The notes under the pieces: model-generated
Database searches by the model: none
The model's input: only the letters and a program-made list of their open reading frames with translations
Told to the model about the DNA's origin: nothing
Program-made: the position numbers and the translations under genes
Shown here: in pieces, positions 38,238-47,207 of the stretch
Position numbering within the stretch: the first letter of the stretch is position 1
Layout: each line of letters begins with the position of its first letter
Assembly: GCF_005222205.1 (NCBI RefSeq)
Contig: NZ_CP032345.1
Location: forward strand, 1,675,501 to 1,739,500
DNA length: 64,000 nucleotides
Reading direction: 5' to 3'
DNA from: Azospirillum brasilense
GTDB taxonomy: Bacteria > Pseudomonadota > Alphaproteobacteria > Azospirillales > Azospirillaceae

Positions 38238-39122
38238 ATGGGCGGCGTGCTGCGCCGGTACGGTCCGGTTCTGACCGCGGCGATCCTGCTGGCGGTGGCC
38301 GCGTGGCTGCTGCTGCTGGTCGTGCTGCCGCAATTGCTGATGGTGGATTTCTCCTTCCGCCCGTCACTGCCGCCCAGCAAGGCCGGCGGGCCGGAGGACG
38401 TCTACACGCTGCGCAACTACGCAACGCTGTGGACCAACCAGATCCATCTGGCGATCTTCCTCAAGACGATCTGGGCGAGCAGCCTCGTCACCGCCGTCAC
38501 TCTGGCGGTCTGCTACCCCGTGGCCTTCTACATGGCGCAGGTGGCGCCGCGGCGGCGCCTGCCGCTGCTCGTGTTGATGCTCGTCGTGCCCTTCTGGATC
38601 AACGAGCTGCTGCGCACCTTCGCCTGGTACATCATCCTGGCCTTCAACGGGCCGCTGAACGCGCTCCTGGTCGGGCTCGGCGTGTTTTCGGAGCCGCAGC
38701 GTCTGCTCGGCGGCGACGCCGGGGTCATCATCGGGATGGTCTACGTCTACATCCTCTTCATGGTGTTCCCGATCATGAACGCCATGGAGTCGCTGGACCG
38801 CAACCAGATCGAGGCGGCGCGCGACCTGGGGGCCGGCTGGCTGCGCATCCACCGCCGCATCGTCATCCCCCACGCCAAGCCGGGCATCGCGGTCGGCTGC
38901 ATCATGACCTTCATGCTGGCGGCGGGCAGCTACGCCGTGCCGGCCCTGCTCGGCGGGCCGCAGAGCCGCTGGTTCACCGAGGTCATCTACAACTGGTTCT
39001 TCGAGGGCGGGAACTGGAACCAGGGTGCGGCCTACGCCTTTATCCTGCTGATCCTGTGCATCGCCTTCATCCTGCTGATGATGCGGCTGTTCCGCGTCGG
39101 CCTCACGGACATCGCGAAATGA
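38238..39122 (+). CDS. Polyamine-type ABC transporter permease 1
   Basis: The 294-residue protein has about six membrane helices and the cytoplasmic EAA loop EAARDLGAGWLRIHRRIVIPHAKPGI that docks on the ATPase. The sequence FSFRPSLPPSKAGGPEDVYTLRNY and the rest resemble PotB/PotH. The ATG at 38238 has GGGGAG just before it. The gene overlaps the next permease by four bases (ATGA). It is separated from its ATPase and binding-protein genes by the copper module on the opposite strand. It starts 143 bases from the divergent DUF2946 gene, so it must have its own promoter in that spacer. Confidence 0.9.
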   Translation: MGGVLRRYGPVLTAAILLAVAAWLLLLVVLPQLLMVDFSFRPSLPPSKAGGPEDVYTLRNYATLWTNQIHLAIFLKTIWASSLVTAVTLAVCYPVAFYMAQVAPRRRLPLLVLMLVVPFWINELLRTFAWYIILAFNGPLNALLVGLGVFSEPQRLLGGDAGVIIGMVYVYILFMVFPIMNAMESLDRNQIEAARDLGAGWLRIHRRIVIPHAKPGIAVGCIMTFMLAAGSYAVPALLGGPQSRWFTEVIYNWFFEGGNWNQGAAYAFILLILCIAFILLMMRLFRVGLTDIAK

Positions 39123-39928
39123 CGGCTGCCACCTTCCGCCGCTGGGTCACCGGGGCCTATCTCGTCCTGTTCTTCGGCTACCTGTTCCTGCCGCTGGGGA
39201 TCATGGCGGCGGCGACCTTCAACAGCAGCCGCTTCCCGACCGTCACCCCCTGGATGGGCTTCACCCTGCAATGGTTCGGCGCCCTGTGGGCCGACCAGCG
39301 CATGTGGCAGGCGCTGGGGACCAGCCTGCTGGTCGGGGCGGGAGTGATCGCCGTGGCGGTGCCGCTGGGCTTGGCGGCGGCGCTGCTGCTCGACCGGCTG
39401 CACAGCCGGGCGCGGACCTTCCTCTACGCCGTGATGGTGTCGCCGCTGCTGACGCCGGGGGTGATCGTCGGCATCTCCACACTGGTCTTCTGGCGGGAGT
39501 GGTTCGGGGTGACCGGCGGCCTGTTCCTGACAATCCTGGCGCAGTCCAGCTTCATCGCGGCCTACGCGATGCTTCTGTTCCTGGCGCGGCTGCAACGGTT
39601 CGACCAGACGCTGGAGGAGGCGGCGCTGGATCTGGGCGCCACCCATGGGCAGGTGTTCCGGCGGATCACGCTGCCCTATCTGACGCCGGCCATCCTGTCG
39701 GCGTCCTTCCTGGCCTTCCTGCAGAGCTTCGAGAACTACAACACGACGCTGTTCGTCCGCGGGCTGGACACCACGCTGACGGTCTACATCGCCTCGAAGG
39801 TGCGCACGGGCCTGACGCCCGCGGTCAACGCGCTGTCGCTGATCCTGATCGCGCTGACCATCCTGGGCGCCGTCGTCTACGAAATCCTGCGCCGGCGCGA
39901 AGCGCGCCGGCAGCCGGACCCCGCGTGA
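39119..39928 (+). CDS. Polyamine-type ABC transporter permease 2
   Basis: The 269-residue protein is the PotC/PotI-type partner permease. It has about six helices and the EAA loop EEAALDLGATHGQVFRRITLPYLTPAI. FENYNTTLFVRGLDTTLTVYIASKVR is a conserved late segment of this family. It starts within the stop of permease 1 (ATGA overlap), so translation is coupled. With permease 1, the ATPase at 34137 and the Tat-exported binding protein at 32759 it completes one importer. Confidence 0.9.
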   Translation: MTAATFRRWVTGAYLVLFFGYLFLPLGIMAAATFNSSRFPTVTPWMGFTLQWFGALWADQRMWQALGTSLLVGAGVIAVAVPLGLAAALLLDRLHSRARTFLYAVMVSPLLTPGVIVGISTLVFWREWFGVTGGLFLTILAQSSFIAAYAMLLFLARLQRFDQTLEEAALDLGATHGQVFRRITLPYLTPAILSASFLAFLQSFENYNTTLFVRGLDTTLTVYIASKVRTGLTPAVNALSLILIALTILGAVVYEILRRREARRQPDPA

Positions 39929-39940
39929 CGGCGGCAAACC

Positions 39941-40183
39941 TTATTCTTCGCTTTCGTCGGCGTCGGCTTCGATCTGGGCGGCCAGATCGCGCAGCATGTC
40001 GATGACGTCCTCGTGGCTGGTCTCGTCCACGGCGGTGTTCACGGCGGCCTCGATCATGGCGACGGCGATGTAGGGGCCGAGGACCCCGCCTTCCTTGATC
40101 GCCGCCTCGAGATGCTTCTCGGCGACCGACAGGGCCTTCTCGAAGAGGGCCTCGGCCGTCTGGTTGGTGCTGTCCTTGCTCAT
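39941..40183 (-). CDS. Small conserved acidic protein of unknown function
   Basis: I do not recognise this 80-residue protein by name. It is acidic at the C-terminus (AQIEADADESEE) and mostly helical, with the pattern TAEALFEKALSVAEKHLEAAIKEGG and GPYIAVAMIEAAVNTAVDE. No signal peptide, Cys or membrane segment is seen. Codon use and a clean frame support a real gene. It lies between the permease gene and the divergent thioesterase gene with little spacer. Confidence 0.7.
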   Translation of the reverse strand: MSKDSTNQTAEALFEKALSVAEKHLEAAIKEGGVLGPYIAVAMIEAAVNTAVDETSHEDVIDMLRDLAAQIEADADESEE

Positions 40184-40345
40184 CTTGCGGTCCGTTGCGG
40201 GTGTATGGTGCGACTCCTATAACACCGGCCCGCCCGGCTTGGCGCGGCAAATCGGGACGGTGCGGGGAATGACCGTCATGCCCGGGCTTGCCCCGGCCCG
40301 CCGCACCGGCCACATTCGGCCGGAACCACCATCCGACAGGCGACC

Positions 40346-40762
40346 ATGACCGATCCGACCCGCCCCGACCTCTACCGTTTCTGGATCGCGGAGCATGTGC
40401 GCTTCGCCGACCTCGACGCGCTCGGCCACGTCAACAACAACGCCATTGGCGTGTATTTCGAGCAGCTCCGCGTGTCGCTGGTCCATGATTGCGGCGGTTT
40501 CCGAGCCGAGTCCCCCTGGACCGTGGTGCTGGCGCGCAGCGTCATCGACTACAAGGCGGAGCTGATGTTCCCGGCGGACATCCGCGTCGGCGCGCGGGTC
40601 GCGAAGGTCGGCAACACCTCCGTCATTCTGGGGGCGGCGATCTTCGACGGCGACCGCTGCATCGCCGTGCAGGAGGCGGTCTGCGTCATCGTCGACAAGA
40701 ACAGCCACCGTCCGACGCCGGTGCCGGCCGACCTGCGCGACGCCCTGGCCCGCTACGTGTGA
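40346..40762 (+). CDS. Acyl-CoA thioesterase, 4HBT (YbgC-like) family
   Basis: The 138-residue protein has a hotdog fold of the 4-hydroxybenzoyl-CoA thioesterase type. The catalytic segment is HVRFADLDALGHVNNNAIGVYFE, with the Asp nucleophile/base in ADLD and the following GHVNN. RSVIDYKAELMFPADI is the second strand region. It should hydrolyse acyl-CoA, but the acyl group is unknown. It ends seven bases before the multicopper oxidase gene, so the two probably share a transcript despite unrelated roles. Confidence 0.85.
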   Translation: MTDPTRPDLYRFWIAEHVRFADLDALGHVNNNAIGVYFEQLRVSLVHDCGGFRAESPWTVVLARSVIDYKAELMFPADIRVGARVAKVGNTSVILGAAIFDGDRCIAVQEAVCVIVDKNSHRPTPVPADLRDALARYV

Positions 40763-40769
40763 GGACACC

Positions 40770-42191
40770 GTGCCGCCGTTTCTCCCGCTGACCCGCCGCG
40801 ATCTGCTGACCGGCTCCGTCCTGCTGGCCGGGGCCGGCCTGCTGCCGCGCGCGGCCCGTGGGGCGGCGGTGGGGGAGGGACGGGTGGTCCGCCTGTCCGC
40901 CGGCCCGGCCCGCGCCAATCTGGCGGGGACGGGCTTTCCCGACACGGCGGTCTGGGCCTATGACGGGCGGGTTCCGGGGCCGGAGCTGCGCTTCCGCCAG
41001 GGCGACACGGCGCGCATCGCCTTTGCCAACACTCTGCCGGAAGCGACGACCATCCACTGGCACGGCCTGCGCGTCCCCAACGCCATGGACGGGGTGCCCG
41101 GCCTGTCGCAGCCGCCGGTGCCGGCGGGCGGGCGGTTCGACTATGAATTCCCGCTGAAGGACGCCGGCACCTTCTGGTACCACCCCCACGTCAACAGCGG
41201 CGTGCAGGTGGCCCACGGCCTGACCGGGGCCTTCATCGTGGAGGAGCGCGAGCCGATCCGCGTGGACCGCGACCTGCTCTGGCTGCTCGGCGACTGGCGC
41301 CTGACGAAGGAGGCGGAGCTGGCCGGCGGTTTCGGTCACCCCATGGACGCCACCCACGCCGGGCGCATCGGCAACACCGTCACCATCAACGGCGCCGTCC
41401 GGGACAGCGTGCCGGTCCGCGCCGGGGAGCGCGTCCGCCTGCGCCTGATCAACGCGGCGAACGCCCGCGTCTTCGCGCTCGACTTCCAGGGCCACGCGCC
41501 GCGGGTGATCGCGCTGGACGGCCAGCCGGTGACGCCGCACGCCCCGCCGGACGGCAAGGTCGTGCTGGCGCCCGGCCAGCGCGCCGACCTCGTGATCGAC
41601 ATGGAAGGCCGGCCGGGCGAAGGCTTCGACGTGGTCGACGGCTTCTACCCGCGCATGGCCTACCGGCTGACCCGGCTGACCTACAGCGGCGAGGCCCCCT
41701 TGCGCGACTCGCCGTTGGATGCCCCGGTCGCGCTGCCCGCCAACCCGCTGCCGGAGCCCGACCTTGCCGGCGCTGTCCGCCAGGACGTGGTGCTGGACGG
41801 CGGGATGCACGGCGCCATGCCGAAGGGTGCCGGGCCGCGCGGCCCCTTCTGGGCGCTGAACGGCGTGGCTGCCCCAGGCCATTCATCCATGGAGCATCAT
41901 CATCCGGAGCCGCTCATCACCGTCAAACGCGGTCAAACGCAGGTGACGGCCTTCGTCAACGAGACCGGCTGGTGGCACCCCATGCACCTGCACGGCTTTC
42001 CCTTCCGCGTCCTCTCGCGCAACGGCCGGCCGGCCGAACACCGCGAGTGGCGCGACACCGTCCTGCTCGGCCCCCGTGAGACGGCCGAGATCGCCTTCGT
42101 GGCCGAAGAGGTCGGCGACTGGATGCTCCACTGCCATGTTCTGGAGCATCAGGAGACCGGCATGATGGCCGTCCTGAGAGTGACCGCGTGA
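40770..42191 (+). CDS. Multicopper oxidase (Tat-exported)
   Basis: The 473-residue protein has a Tat signal (LTRRDLLTGSVLLAGAGLL) and three cupredoxin domains. All copper-binding motifs are visible in order: HWHG, HPHVNSG, HPMHLHG and HCHVLEHQETGM. The last has the Cys of the type 1 site and an axial Met. It resembles CueO/SufI-type oxidases and may oxidise Cu(I) in the periplasm, fitting the copper module 3 kb away, but the substrate is unknown. The Met-rich loop of CueO is absent. The GTG at 40770 has GAGGA six bases upstream. Confidence 0.92.
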   Translation: MPPFLPLTRRDLLTGSVLLAGAGLLPRAARGAAVGEGRVVRLSAGPARANLAGTGFPDTAVWAYDGRVPGPELRFRQGDTARIAFANTLPEATTIHWHGLRVPNAMDGVPGLSQPPVPAGGRFDYEFPLKDAGTFWYHPHVNSGVQVAHGLTGAFIVEEREPIRVDRDLLWLLGDWRLTKEAELAGGFGHPMDATHAGRIGNTVTINGAVRDSVPVRAGERVRLRLINAANARVFALDFQGHAPRVIALDGQPVTPHAPPDGKVVLAPGQRADLVIDMEGRPGEGFDVVDGFYPRMAYRLTRLTYSGEAPLRDSPLDAPVALPANPLPEPDLAGAVRQDVVLDGGMHGAMPKGAGPRGPFWALNGVAAPGHSSMEHHHPEPLITVKRGQTQVTAFVNETGWWHPMHLHGFPFRVLSRNGRPAEHREWRDTVLLGPRETAEIAFVAEEVGDWMLHCHVLEHQETGMMAVLRVTA

Positions 42192-43501
42192 AACGACCCG
42201 CCCCCAAACCCCGCCCGTCCCCCCGCAGCGCTGCCCCCCGTACCGCCGAGGTGACCGTCACCGAGGTCGGCGCCCGCGGCGACGGCATCGCCAGCTTCGA
42301 AGACGCCAAGCTCTTCGTGCCGCTGACCGTCCCCGGCGACCGCGTGCGGGTGGCCGTGAAGGAGGCCGCCAACGCCAAGGGAGACGGTCTGCGCGCCGAC
42401 CTGCTGGAGATCCTGGAGCCCGGCCCGGGACGCGCCACGCCGCCCTGTTCCCATTTCGGAACCTGCGGCGGCTGCACGCTCCAGCATATGGAGGACGCCG
42501 CCTACGCCGCCTGGAAGGTCGGGCTGGTGCAGGGGGCCCTGGCCCGCGTCGGGCTGGGCGACACGCCCTTGGAGCCGCTGTCGCGGACGCCACCGGCCGC
42601 CCGCCGCCGCGCCCGCTTCGCCGCGCTGAAGCGGGGGCGCCGCGTCTGGCTCGGTTTCAACGAGCGGATGAGCCACCGGCTGACCGACCTGACGGAGTGT
42701 CCGGTGCTGCGGCCCGGCCTGTTCGCCCTGGTGGAGCCGCTGCGCGGGCTGCTGCTGTCGGTTCTGCCGGACGGCAGCGGCTGCGACGTGATCGCCACTG
42801 ACTTGGAGGGCGGGATCGACCTCGTGCTGGTCGGGCCGCGCAGCCTGGACCGCGCGGCGCGGGAACGGCTGGTGGCCTTCGGCGAGGCGGAGGGGGTGGC
42901 CCGCATCTCCTGGCAGGCGGACGAGCGTGGCACATCGGAGCCCATCGCCCACCGCCGTCCGCTGGCGGTGTCCTTCGCCGGACTGCCGGTCACCCCGCCG
43001 CCCGGTGCCTTTCTCCAGGCGAGCGCCGAGGGGGAGGCCGCCCTGGTCACCGCCGTGCTCGCCAACATCGGGGAGCCGAAGCGGGTGGCCGATCTGTTCG
43101 CCGGGCTGGGCACCTTCGCGGTCCCGCTGGCCCAGCGGGCGGCGGTCCATGCGGTGGAGGGGGACGCCCCGGCGCTGGCCGCGCTGAACAAGGCGGCGGG
43201 GGCGTTGCGCCTGACCACGGAGCGGCGCGACCTGTTCGAGAACCCGCTGACGGCGAAGGAGCTGGCGCGGTTCGACGCGGTGGTCTTCGACCCGCCGCGC
43301 GCCGGCGCCGCCGCCCAGGCGCAGGCGCTGGCCGGGTCGAAGGTGCCGCGGGTGGTGGCGGTGTCCTGCAACCCCGCGACCTTCGCCCGCGACGCCCGGA
43401 CGCTGGTGGACGGCGGGTACGTGTTGAGCCGCGTTTACCCCGTGGACCAGTTCCTGTGGTCCGCCCACGTCGAGGTCGTCGGGGTGTTCAGCCGCCCGTA
43501 G
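42188..43501 (+). CDS. TRAM-domain 23S rRNA / tRNA m5U methyltransferase (RlmD/TrmA family)
   Basis: The 437-residue protein has a TRAM domain (about residues 17-75) and a cluster motif CSHFGTCGGC with a fourth Cys in TECPVL, which together bind a 4Fe-4S cluster. The SAM-dependent methyltransferase domain has VADLFAGLGTFAVPLA as its SAM loop and FDPPRAGAA. The nucleophilic Cys lies in VAVSCNPATFARD. This set fits the class that makes 5-methyluridine in 23S rRNA; whether RlmC or RlmD is unclear. The GTG start overlaps the multicopper oxidase stop by four bases. Confidence 0.88.
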   Translation: MKRPAPKPRPSPRSAAPRTAEVTVTEVGARGDGIASFEDAKLFVPLTVPGDRVRVAVKEAANAKGDGLRADLLEILEPGPGRATPPCSHFGTCGGCTLQHMEDAAYAAWKVGLVQGALARVGLGDTPLEPLSRTPPAARRRARFAALKRGRRVWLGFNERMSHRLTDLTECPVLRPGLFALVEPLRGLLLSVLPDGSGCDVIATDLEGGIDLVLVGPRSLDRAARERLVAFGEAEGVARISWQADERGTSEPIAHRRPLAVSFAGLPVTPPPGAFLQASAEGEAALVTAVLANIGEPKRVADLFAGLGTFAVPLAQRAAVHAVEGDAPALAALNKAAGALRLTTERRDLFENPLTAKELARFDAVVFDPPRAGAAAQAQALAGSKVPRVVAVSCNPATFARDARTLVDGGYVLSRVYPVDQFLWSAHVEVVGVFSRP

Positions 43502-43540
43502 GGTCTGCCCGTAGGTTCGGCGAGGGGAGCGAGGGACCAA

Positions 43541-43575
43541 GAAGGCACGACGATCATCACCATCCTCGTGCCTTC
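43541..43575. terminator. Bidirectional hairpin between the two methyltransferase genes
   Basis: GAAGGCACGA (43541-43550) and TCGTGCCTTC (43566-43575) pair perfectly over ten bases around CGATCATCACCATCC. The genes on either side converge on it. No clear T-tract is present. Confidence 0.5.
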
Positions 43576-43588
43576 GTGGCGAGGCCCA

Positions 43589-44797
43589 TCAGTCCAGCTG
43601 CATCACGATGGCCTTGAGATAGGCCGACTCCGGCAGATGCGGGTGCACCGGGTGGTCCGGCCCGGCCCCGGCGCTGCGCAGGATGCGCCCGGTCCGCCCG
43701 GCGTCGTGCAGGCCGCGGGCGACCTGCTCGGCGAAGGTCGGCGGGTCGACGTTGTGGCTGCACGACGCGCAGAGCAGGAAGCCGCCCGGCGCGGTGATCT
43801 TGGCGGCCAGACGGGTCATCTTGCGGTAGGCGCGGCAGCCGACGGCGAGGTCCTTCTTGGACTTCACGAAGGCCGGCGGGTCGGCGATGACGACCTCGAA
43901 CGTTTCGCCCTCGGCGTTCAGCCGCTCCAGCTCGTTGAAGGCGTCGGCGCGGCGCGCCTCGAAGCGGTCGGCCACCCCGTTGGCCTCCGCGGCGCGGGTG
44001 GCGTTGTCCAGCGCCCCCTGCGAGCGGTCGACCGACACCACCGACGACGCGCCCTCGACGGCGCAGAGCACGCCGAAGCCGCCGTTGTAGCTGAAGAAGT
44101 CGATGGCCCGCTTGCCCTTCGCCAGCTTGGCGATGAAGGCGCGGTTGTCGCGCTGGTCGTAGAACCAGCCAGTCTTCTGCCCGCCCAGCGGGTCGGCGAA
44201 GAAGGTGGCGCCGTTCTCCTCCAGCCGGATCGGGCCGTCGATCTCGCCCTTCACCAGCCGGCTTTCCTCCGGCAGCCCTTCCAGCGCGCGCTGGGTGCTG
44301 TCGTTGCGCAGGATGACCGCGCGCGGGGCCAGCACCTCGTCGATGGCGGCCAGGATGGCGTCGATGCGCTGGTCCATGAAGACGCTGTTGGCCTGCACCG
44401 TCACCACGTCGCCGTAGCGGTCCACGATCAGCCCCGGCAGCCCGTCGGCCTCCGCGTGCACGACGCGGTAGTAGGGCCGGTCGAACAGCGCCTCGCGCAT
44501 CGCCACCGCGCGCCTCAGCCGCCCGGCGAGGAAGGCGTGGTCGACCACTGTCGCCGGGTCGCTGGACAGCATCCGCGCGGCGATCAGCGTGTGCGGGTTG
44601 AAGGTGGCGATGCCCAGCGGCGTCCCGCCGGGGTCCAGCAGGCGCACCGGGCTGCCCGGCGGGATGGCCTTGGCCGCCGTGTCCATCTGGACTTCGTTGG
44701 AATAGACCCAGGGGTGGCCGTGCAGGACGCGCCGCTGGCGGCCGGCCTGCAGATGGATCGCCCGGTACTTGACGGGGGTGGTGGGGGTGTCGGTCAT
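43589..44797 (-). CDS. rlmI: 23S rRNA m5C methyltransferase RlmI-like
   Basis: The 402-residue protein has an N-terminal PUA domain (about 1-80, HPWVYSNEVQ) and a class I methyltransferase domain with the SAM loop AIDFFSYNGGFGVLCA and VVSVDRSQGALDNATR. VIADPPAFVKSKKDL is the NPPxF-type catalytic motif (here DPPAF) and CASCSHNVD holds the catalytic Cys. This is the RlmI/YccW type, which makes m5C in 23S rRNA. No unusual features; the neighbouring divergent gene is the GNAT-like gene at 44915. Confidence 0.9.
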   Translation of the reverse strand: MTDTPTTPVKYRAIHLQAGRQRRVLHGHPWVYSNEVQMDTAAKAIPPGSPVRLLDPGGTPLGIATFNPHTLIAARMLSSDPATVVDHAFLAGRLRRAVAMREALFDRPYYRVVHAEADGLPGLIVDRYGDVVTVQANSVFMDQRIDAILAAIDEVLAPRAVILRNDSTQRALEGLPEESRLVKGEIDGPIRLEENGATFFADPLGGQKTGWFYDQRDNRAFIAKLAKGKRAIDFFSYNGGFGVLCAVEGASSVVSVDRSQGALDNATRAAEANGVADRFEARRADAFNELERLNAEGETFEVVIADPPAFVKSKKDLAVGCRAYRKMTRLAAKITAPGGFLLCASCSHNVDPPTFAEQVARGLHDAGRTGRILRSAGAGPDHPVHPHLPESAYLKAIVMQLD

Positions 44798-44914
44798 GAT
44801 GGCCGCATCCTAGCCGCTCGCGCCCGCCGAGCAAACGGTCACGTCGCCGGAGTCGTGGGAAACGGGGGATGGATTCGCGGGATGGGACGGGGGACTTGAC
44901 GCTTCCGGCGGGAC

Positions 44915-45445
44915 TTACGGGATGCCGAGCGGGCTTTCCGCCTGCGACCGATGCGCGCGGTTGTCGTTGGCGCCGTCCATCGCCTTGCACAGCCGCAAGG
45001 TTTCCGTGCGGTGCCCGTCCTGGTGAAAGCAGGTCAGCAGGGACCCGCGCGACCCGGCCGCCCCGGCCAGCAATTCCGGCAGGGAGGTGTGGATCGCCGT
45101 GCATCCGTGGCTGCGCGCCAGCCGGTCCATGGAGCGCAGCAAAGTCTCCGCCGGGCCCGTCATGTCGAACAGATCGAGCACGACGAAATTCTCCACGGCC
45201 AGAATTCGGCCGTGGCGAAGATGCTCCGCAATAGCGTATGAGAAAAGTCCATGGAGGTACCCCCGTGCGTTCTGCACGGTCATGATGCCCGACGGCGTCG
45301 CGGGGGTATCAACCGGCCCGATAAGTGCTGCGGCAAATGCGCGCCATTGCTCCACCGGCAAGTCCGGGAAGATGGCCCGCACCAGCGGATAGGCCTGGTC
45401 GATCTGACGCTGACCGAGAGGTTTCGCGATGAAGCTTTCGTCCAT
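44915..45445 (-). CDS. GNAT-like protein divergent from ccoN
   Basis: The 176-residue protein has no family I can name. Its middle looks like a GNAT acetyltransferase core: RGYLHGLFSYAIAEHLRHGRILAVENFVVLDLFD as the central strands, followed by AETLLRSMDRLARSHGCTAIH as the acetyl-CoA helix and strand. The usual Q/RxxGxG/A loop is not clear. The start is set at 45445 (MDESFIAKP); longer versions reach into the ccoN control region. The gene faces ccoN and an Fnr-type box lies 57 bases upstream, so it may be induced at low oxygen. C-terminus is charged and probably disordered. Confidence 0.72.
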   Translation of the reverse strand: MDESFIAKPLGQRQIDQAYPLVRAIFPDLPVEQWRAFAAALIGPVDTPATPSGIMTVQNARGYLHGLFSYAIAEHLRHGRILAVENFVVLDLFDMTGPAETLLRSMDRLARSHGCTAIHTSLPELLAGAAGSRGSLLTCFHQDGHRTETLRLCKAMDGANDNRAHRSQAESPLGIP

Positions 45446-45502
45446 GCCCGTCCGACCGCGTGAAGGACGGTGAACGATGGCAGGCACCGGTAAGACCGGT
45501 CG

Positions 45503-45544
45503 TTGACGTAGATCAATGTTGCAAGGTCCACCCCTACACATATT
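45503..45544 (+). promoter_or_regulatory. Fnr/FixK-type promoter of ccoNOQP
   Basis: TTGACGTAGATCAA (45503-45516) matches the TTGAT-N4-ATCAA Fnr box in nine of ten fixed bases. CATATT (45539-45544) is a -10-like hexamer exactly where it should be if the box centre is at -41.5. The start would be near 45551, giving a 141-base leader before ccoN. Confidence 0.8.
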
Positions 45545-45691
45545 GGGATTATTGGAGGCAGGCGCAACCGGCGTCCGCATAAGAAGTGCATCGTATGTGA
45601 ACCTGCCCCCCTCCTTAACAGTACGTACCCAGCGGTGGTGCAACCTCAGAGGGAGCGGCCCGAGCCGCCCGGGGCAAACGGGAGAGATTGA

Positions 45692-47188
45692 ATGACATCA
45701 GCGACTCTGACGCCAGGGGCCGCCCTGGGCAGCCAGCGGGTGTCGGAAAATGTGCGTTATTACGAAGACGCCGTCCGACTCTTCGTCATCGCTGCAGTGT
45801 TCTGGGGCGTCGTCGGCTTCCTCGCCGGCGTCTTCATCGCGCTGCAGCTCGCTTTTCCGGCGCTGAATCTCGGCCTTGAGTGGACGAGCTTCGGGCGCCT
45901 GCGGCCGGTCCACACCTCGGCCGTGATCTTCGCGTTCGGCGGCAACGTCCTGTTCGCCACCTCGCTCTACTCCGTGCAGCGCACCAGCCGCCAGTTCCTG
46001 TTCGGCGGCGAGGGCCTCGCGAAGTTCGTCTTCTGGAACTACAACATCTTCATCGTCCTGGCGGCGCTCAGCTACGTGCTCGGCTACACCCAGGGCAAGG
46101 AGTATGCGGAGCCGGAGTGGATCCTCGACCTCTACCTGACGGTCATCTGGGTCCTCTACGCCATCCAGTTCATCGGCACGGTGATGACCCGCAAGGAGTC
46201 GCACATCTACGTCGCCAACTGGTTCTTCATGGCGTTCATCCTGACCGTCGCGATCCTCCACATCGGCAACAACGTCAACGTCCCGGTGTCGCTGACCGGG
46301 ATGAAGTCCTACCCGTTCGTCTCGGGCGTGCAGAGCGCCATGGTGCAGTGGTGGTACGGCCACAACGCGGTCGGCTTCTTCCTGACCGCCGGCTTCCTCG
46401 GCATCATGTACTACTTCGTTCCGAAGCGCGCGGAGCGGCCGGTCTATTCGTACCGCCTGTCGATCGTGCACTTCTGGACGCTGATCTTCCTCTACATCTG
46501 GGCCGGCCCGCACCACCTGCACTACACGGCCCTGCCGGACTGGGCGCAGACGCTGGGCATGACCTTCTCGGTCATGCTGTGGATGCCGTCCTGGGGCGGC
46601 ATGATCAACGGCATCATGACCCTGTCGGGTGCCTGGGACAAGCTGCGCACCGACCCGGTCCTGCGCTTCCTCGTGACGTCGGTGGCCTTCTACGGCATGT
46701 CGACCTTCGAGGGCCCGCTGATGTCGGTGAAGCCGGTCAACGCCCTGTCGCACTACACCGACTGGACGATCGGCCACGTGCACTCCGGTGCGCTCGGCTG
46801 GGTGGCCTTCATCTCCTTCGGCGCGATCTACTATCTGGTCCCGGTCCTGTGGAAGCGCTCGCAGCTCTACAGCCTGCGTCTGGTCAGCTACCACTTCTGG
46901 ACCGCCACCATCGGCATCGTGCTCTACATCACCGCCATGTGGGTGTCGGGCATCATGCAGGGCCTGATGTGGCGCGCCTACGACAACCTCGGCTTCCTCC
47001 AGTACTCGTTCGTCGAGACGGTCGCGGCCATGCATCCCTTCTACGTGATCCGTGCTCTGGGCGGCGTGCTGTTCCTGGCTGGTGCCCTGATCATGGTCTA
47101 CAACCTGTGGCGCACGGCCAAGGGTGACGTCCGCATCGAGAAGCCCTATGCCTCCGCCCCGCACAAGGCGGCGGTCGGTGCGGCCTGA
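45692..47188 (+). CDS. ccoN: Cytochrome cbb3 oxidase subunit I
   Basis: CcoN is the catalytic subunit of the high-affinity cbb3 oxidase, a membrane protein with about twelve helices and hemes b and b3 with CuB. Metal ligands are seen in [38 protein letters not shown] and [10 protein letters not shown]. The family Tyr in [13 protein letters not shown], which replaces the usual His-Tyr crosslink site, is present. GGGAGAG lies before the ATG. The operon order ccoN-ccoO-ccoQ-ccoP is standard. An Fnr-type promoter lies upstream. Confidence 0.98.
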   Translation: MTSATLTPGAALGSQRVSENVRYYEDAVRLFVIAAVFWGVVGFLAGVFIALQLAFPALNLGLEWTSFGRLRPVHTSAVIFAFGGNVLFATSLYSVQRTSRQFLFGGEGLAKFVFWNYNIFIVLAALSYVLGYTQGKEYAEPEWILDLYLTVIWVLYAIQFIGTVMTRKESHIYVANWFFMAFILTVAILHIGNNVNVPVSLTGMKSYPFVSGVQSAMVQWWYGHNAVGFFLTAGFLGIMYYFVPKRAERPVYSYRLSIVHFWTLIFLYIWAGPHHLHYTALPDWAQTLGMTFSVMLWMPSWGGMINGIMTLSGAWDKLRTDPVLRFLVTSVAFYGMSTFEGPLMSVKPVNALSHYTDWTIGHVHSGALGWVAFISFGAIYYLVPVLWKRSQLYSLRLVSYHFWTATIGIVLYITAMWVSGIMQGLMWRAYDNLGFLQYSFVETVAAMHPFYVIRALGGVLFLAGALIMVYNLWRTAKGDVRIEKPYASAPHKAAVGAA

Positions 47189-47207
47189 CGCCGGAGGAAC
47201 TGAGAAA

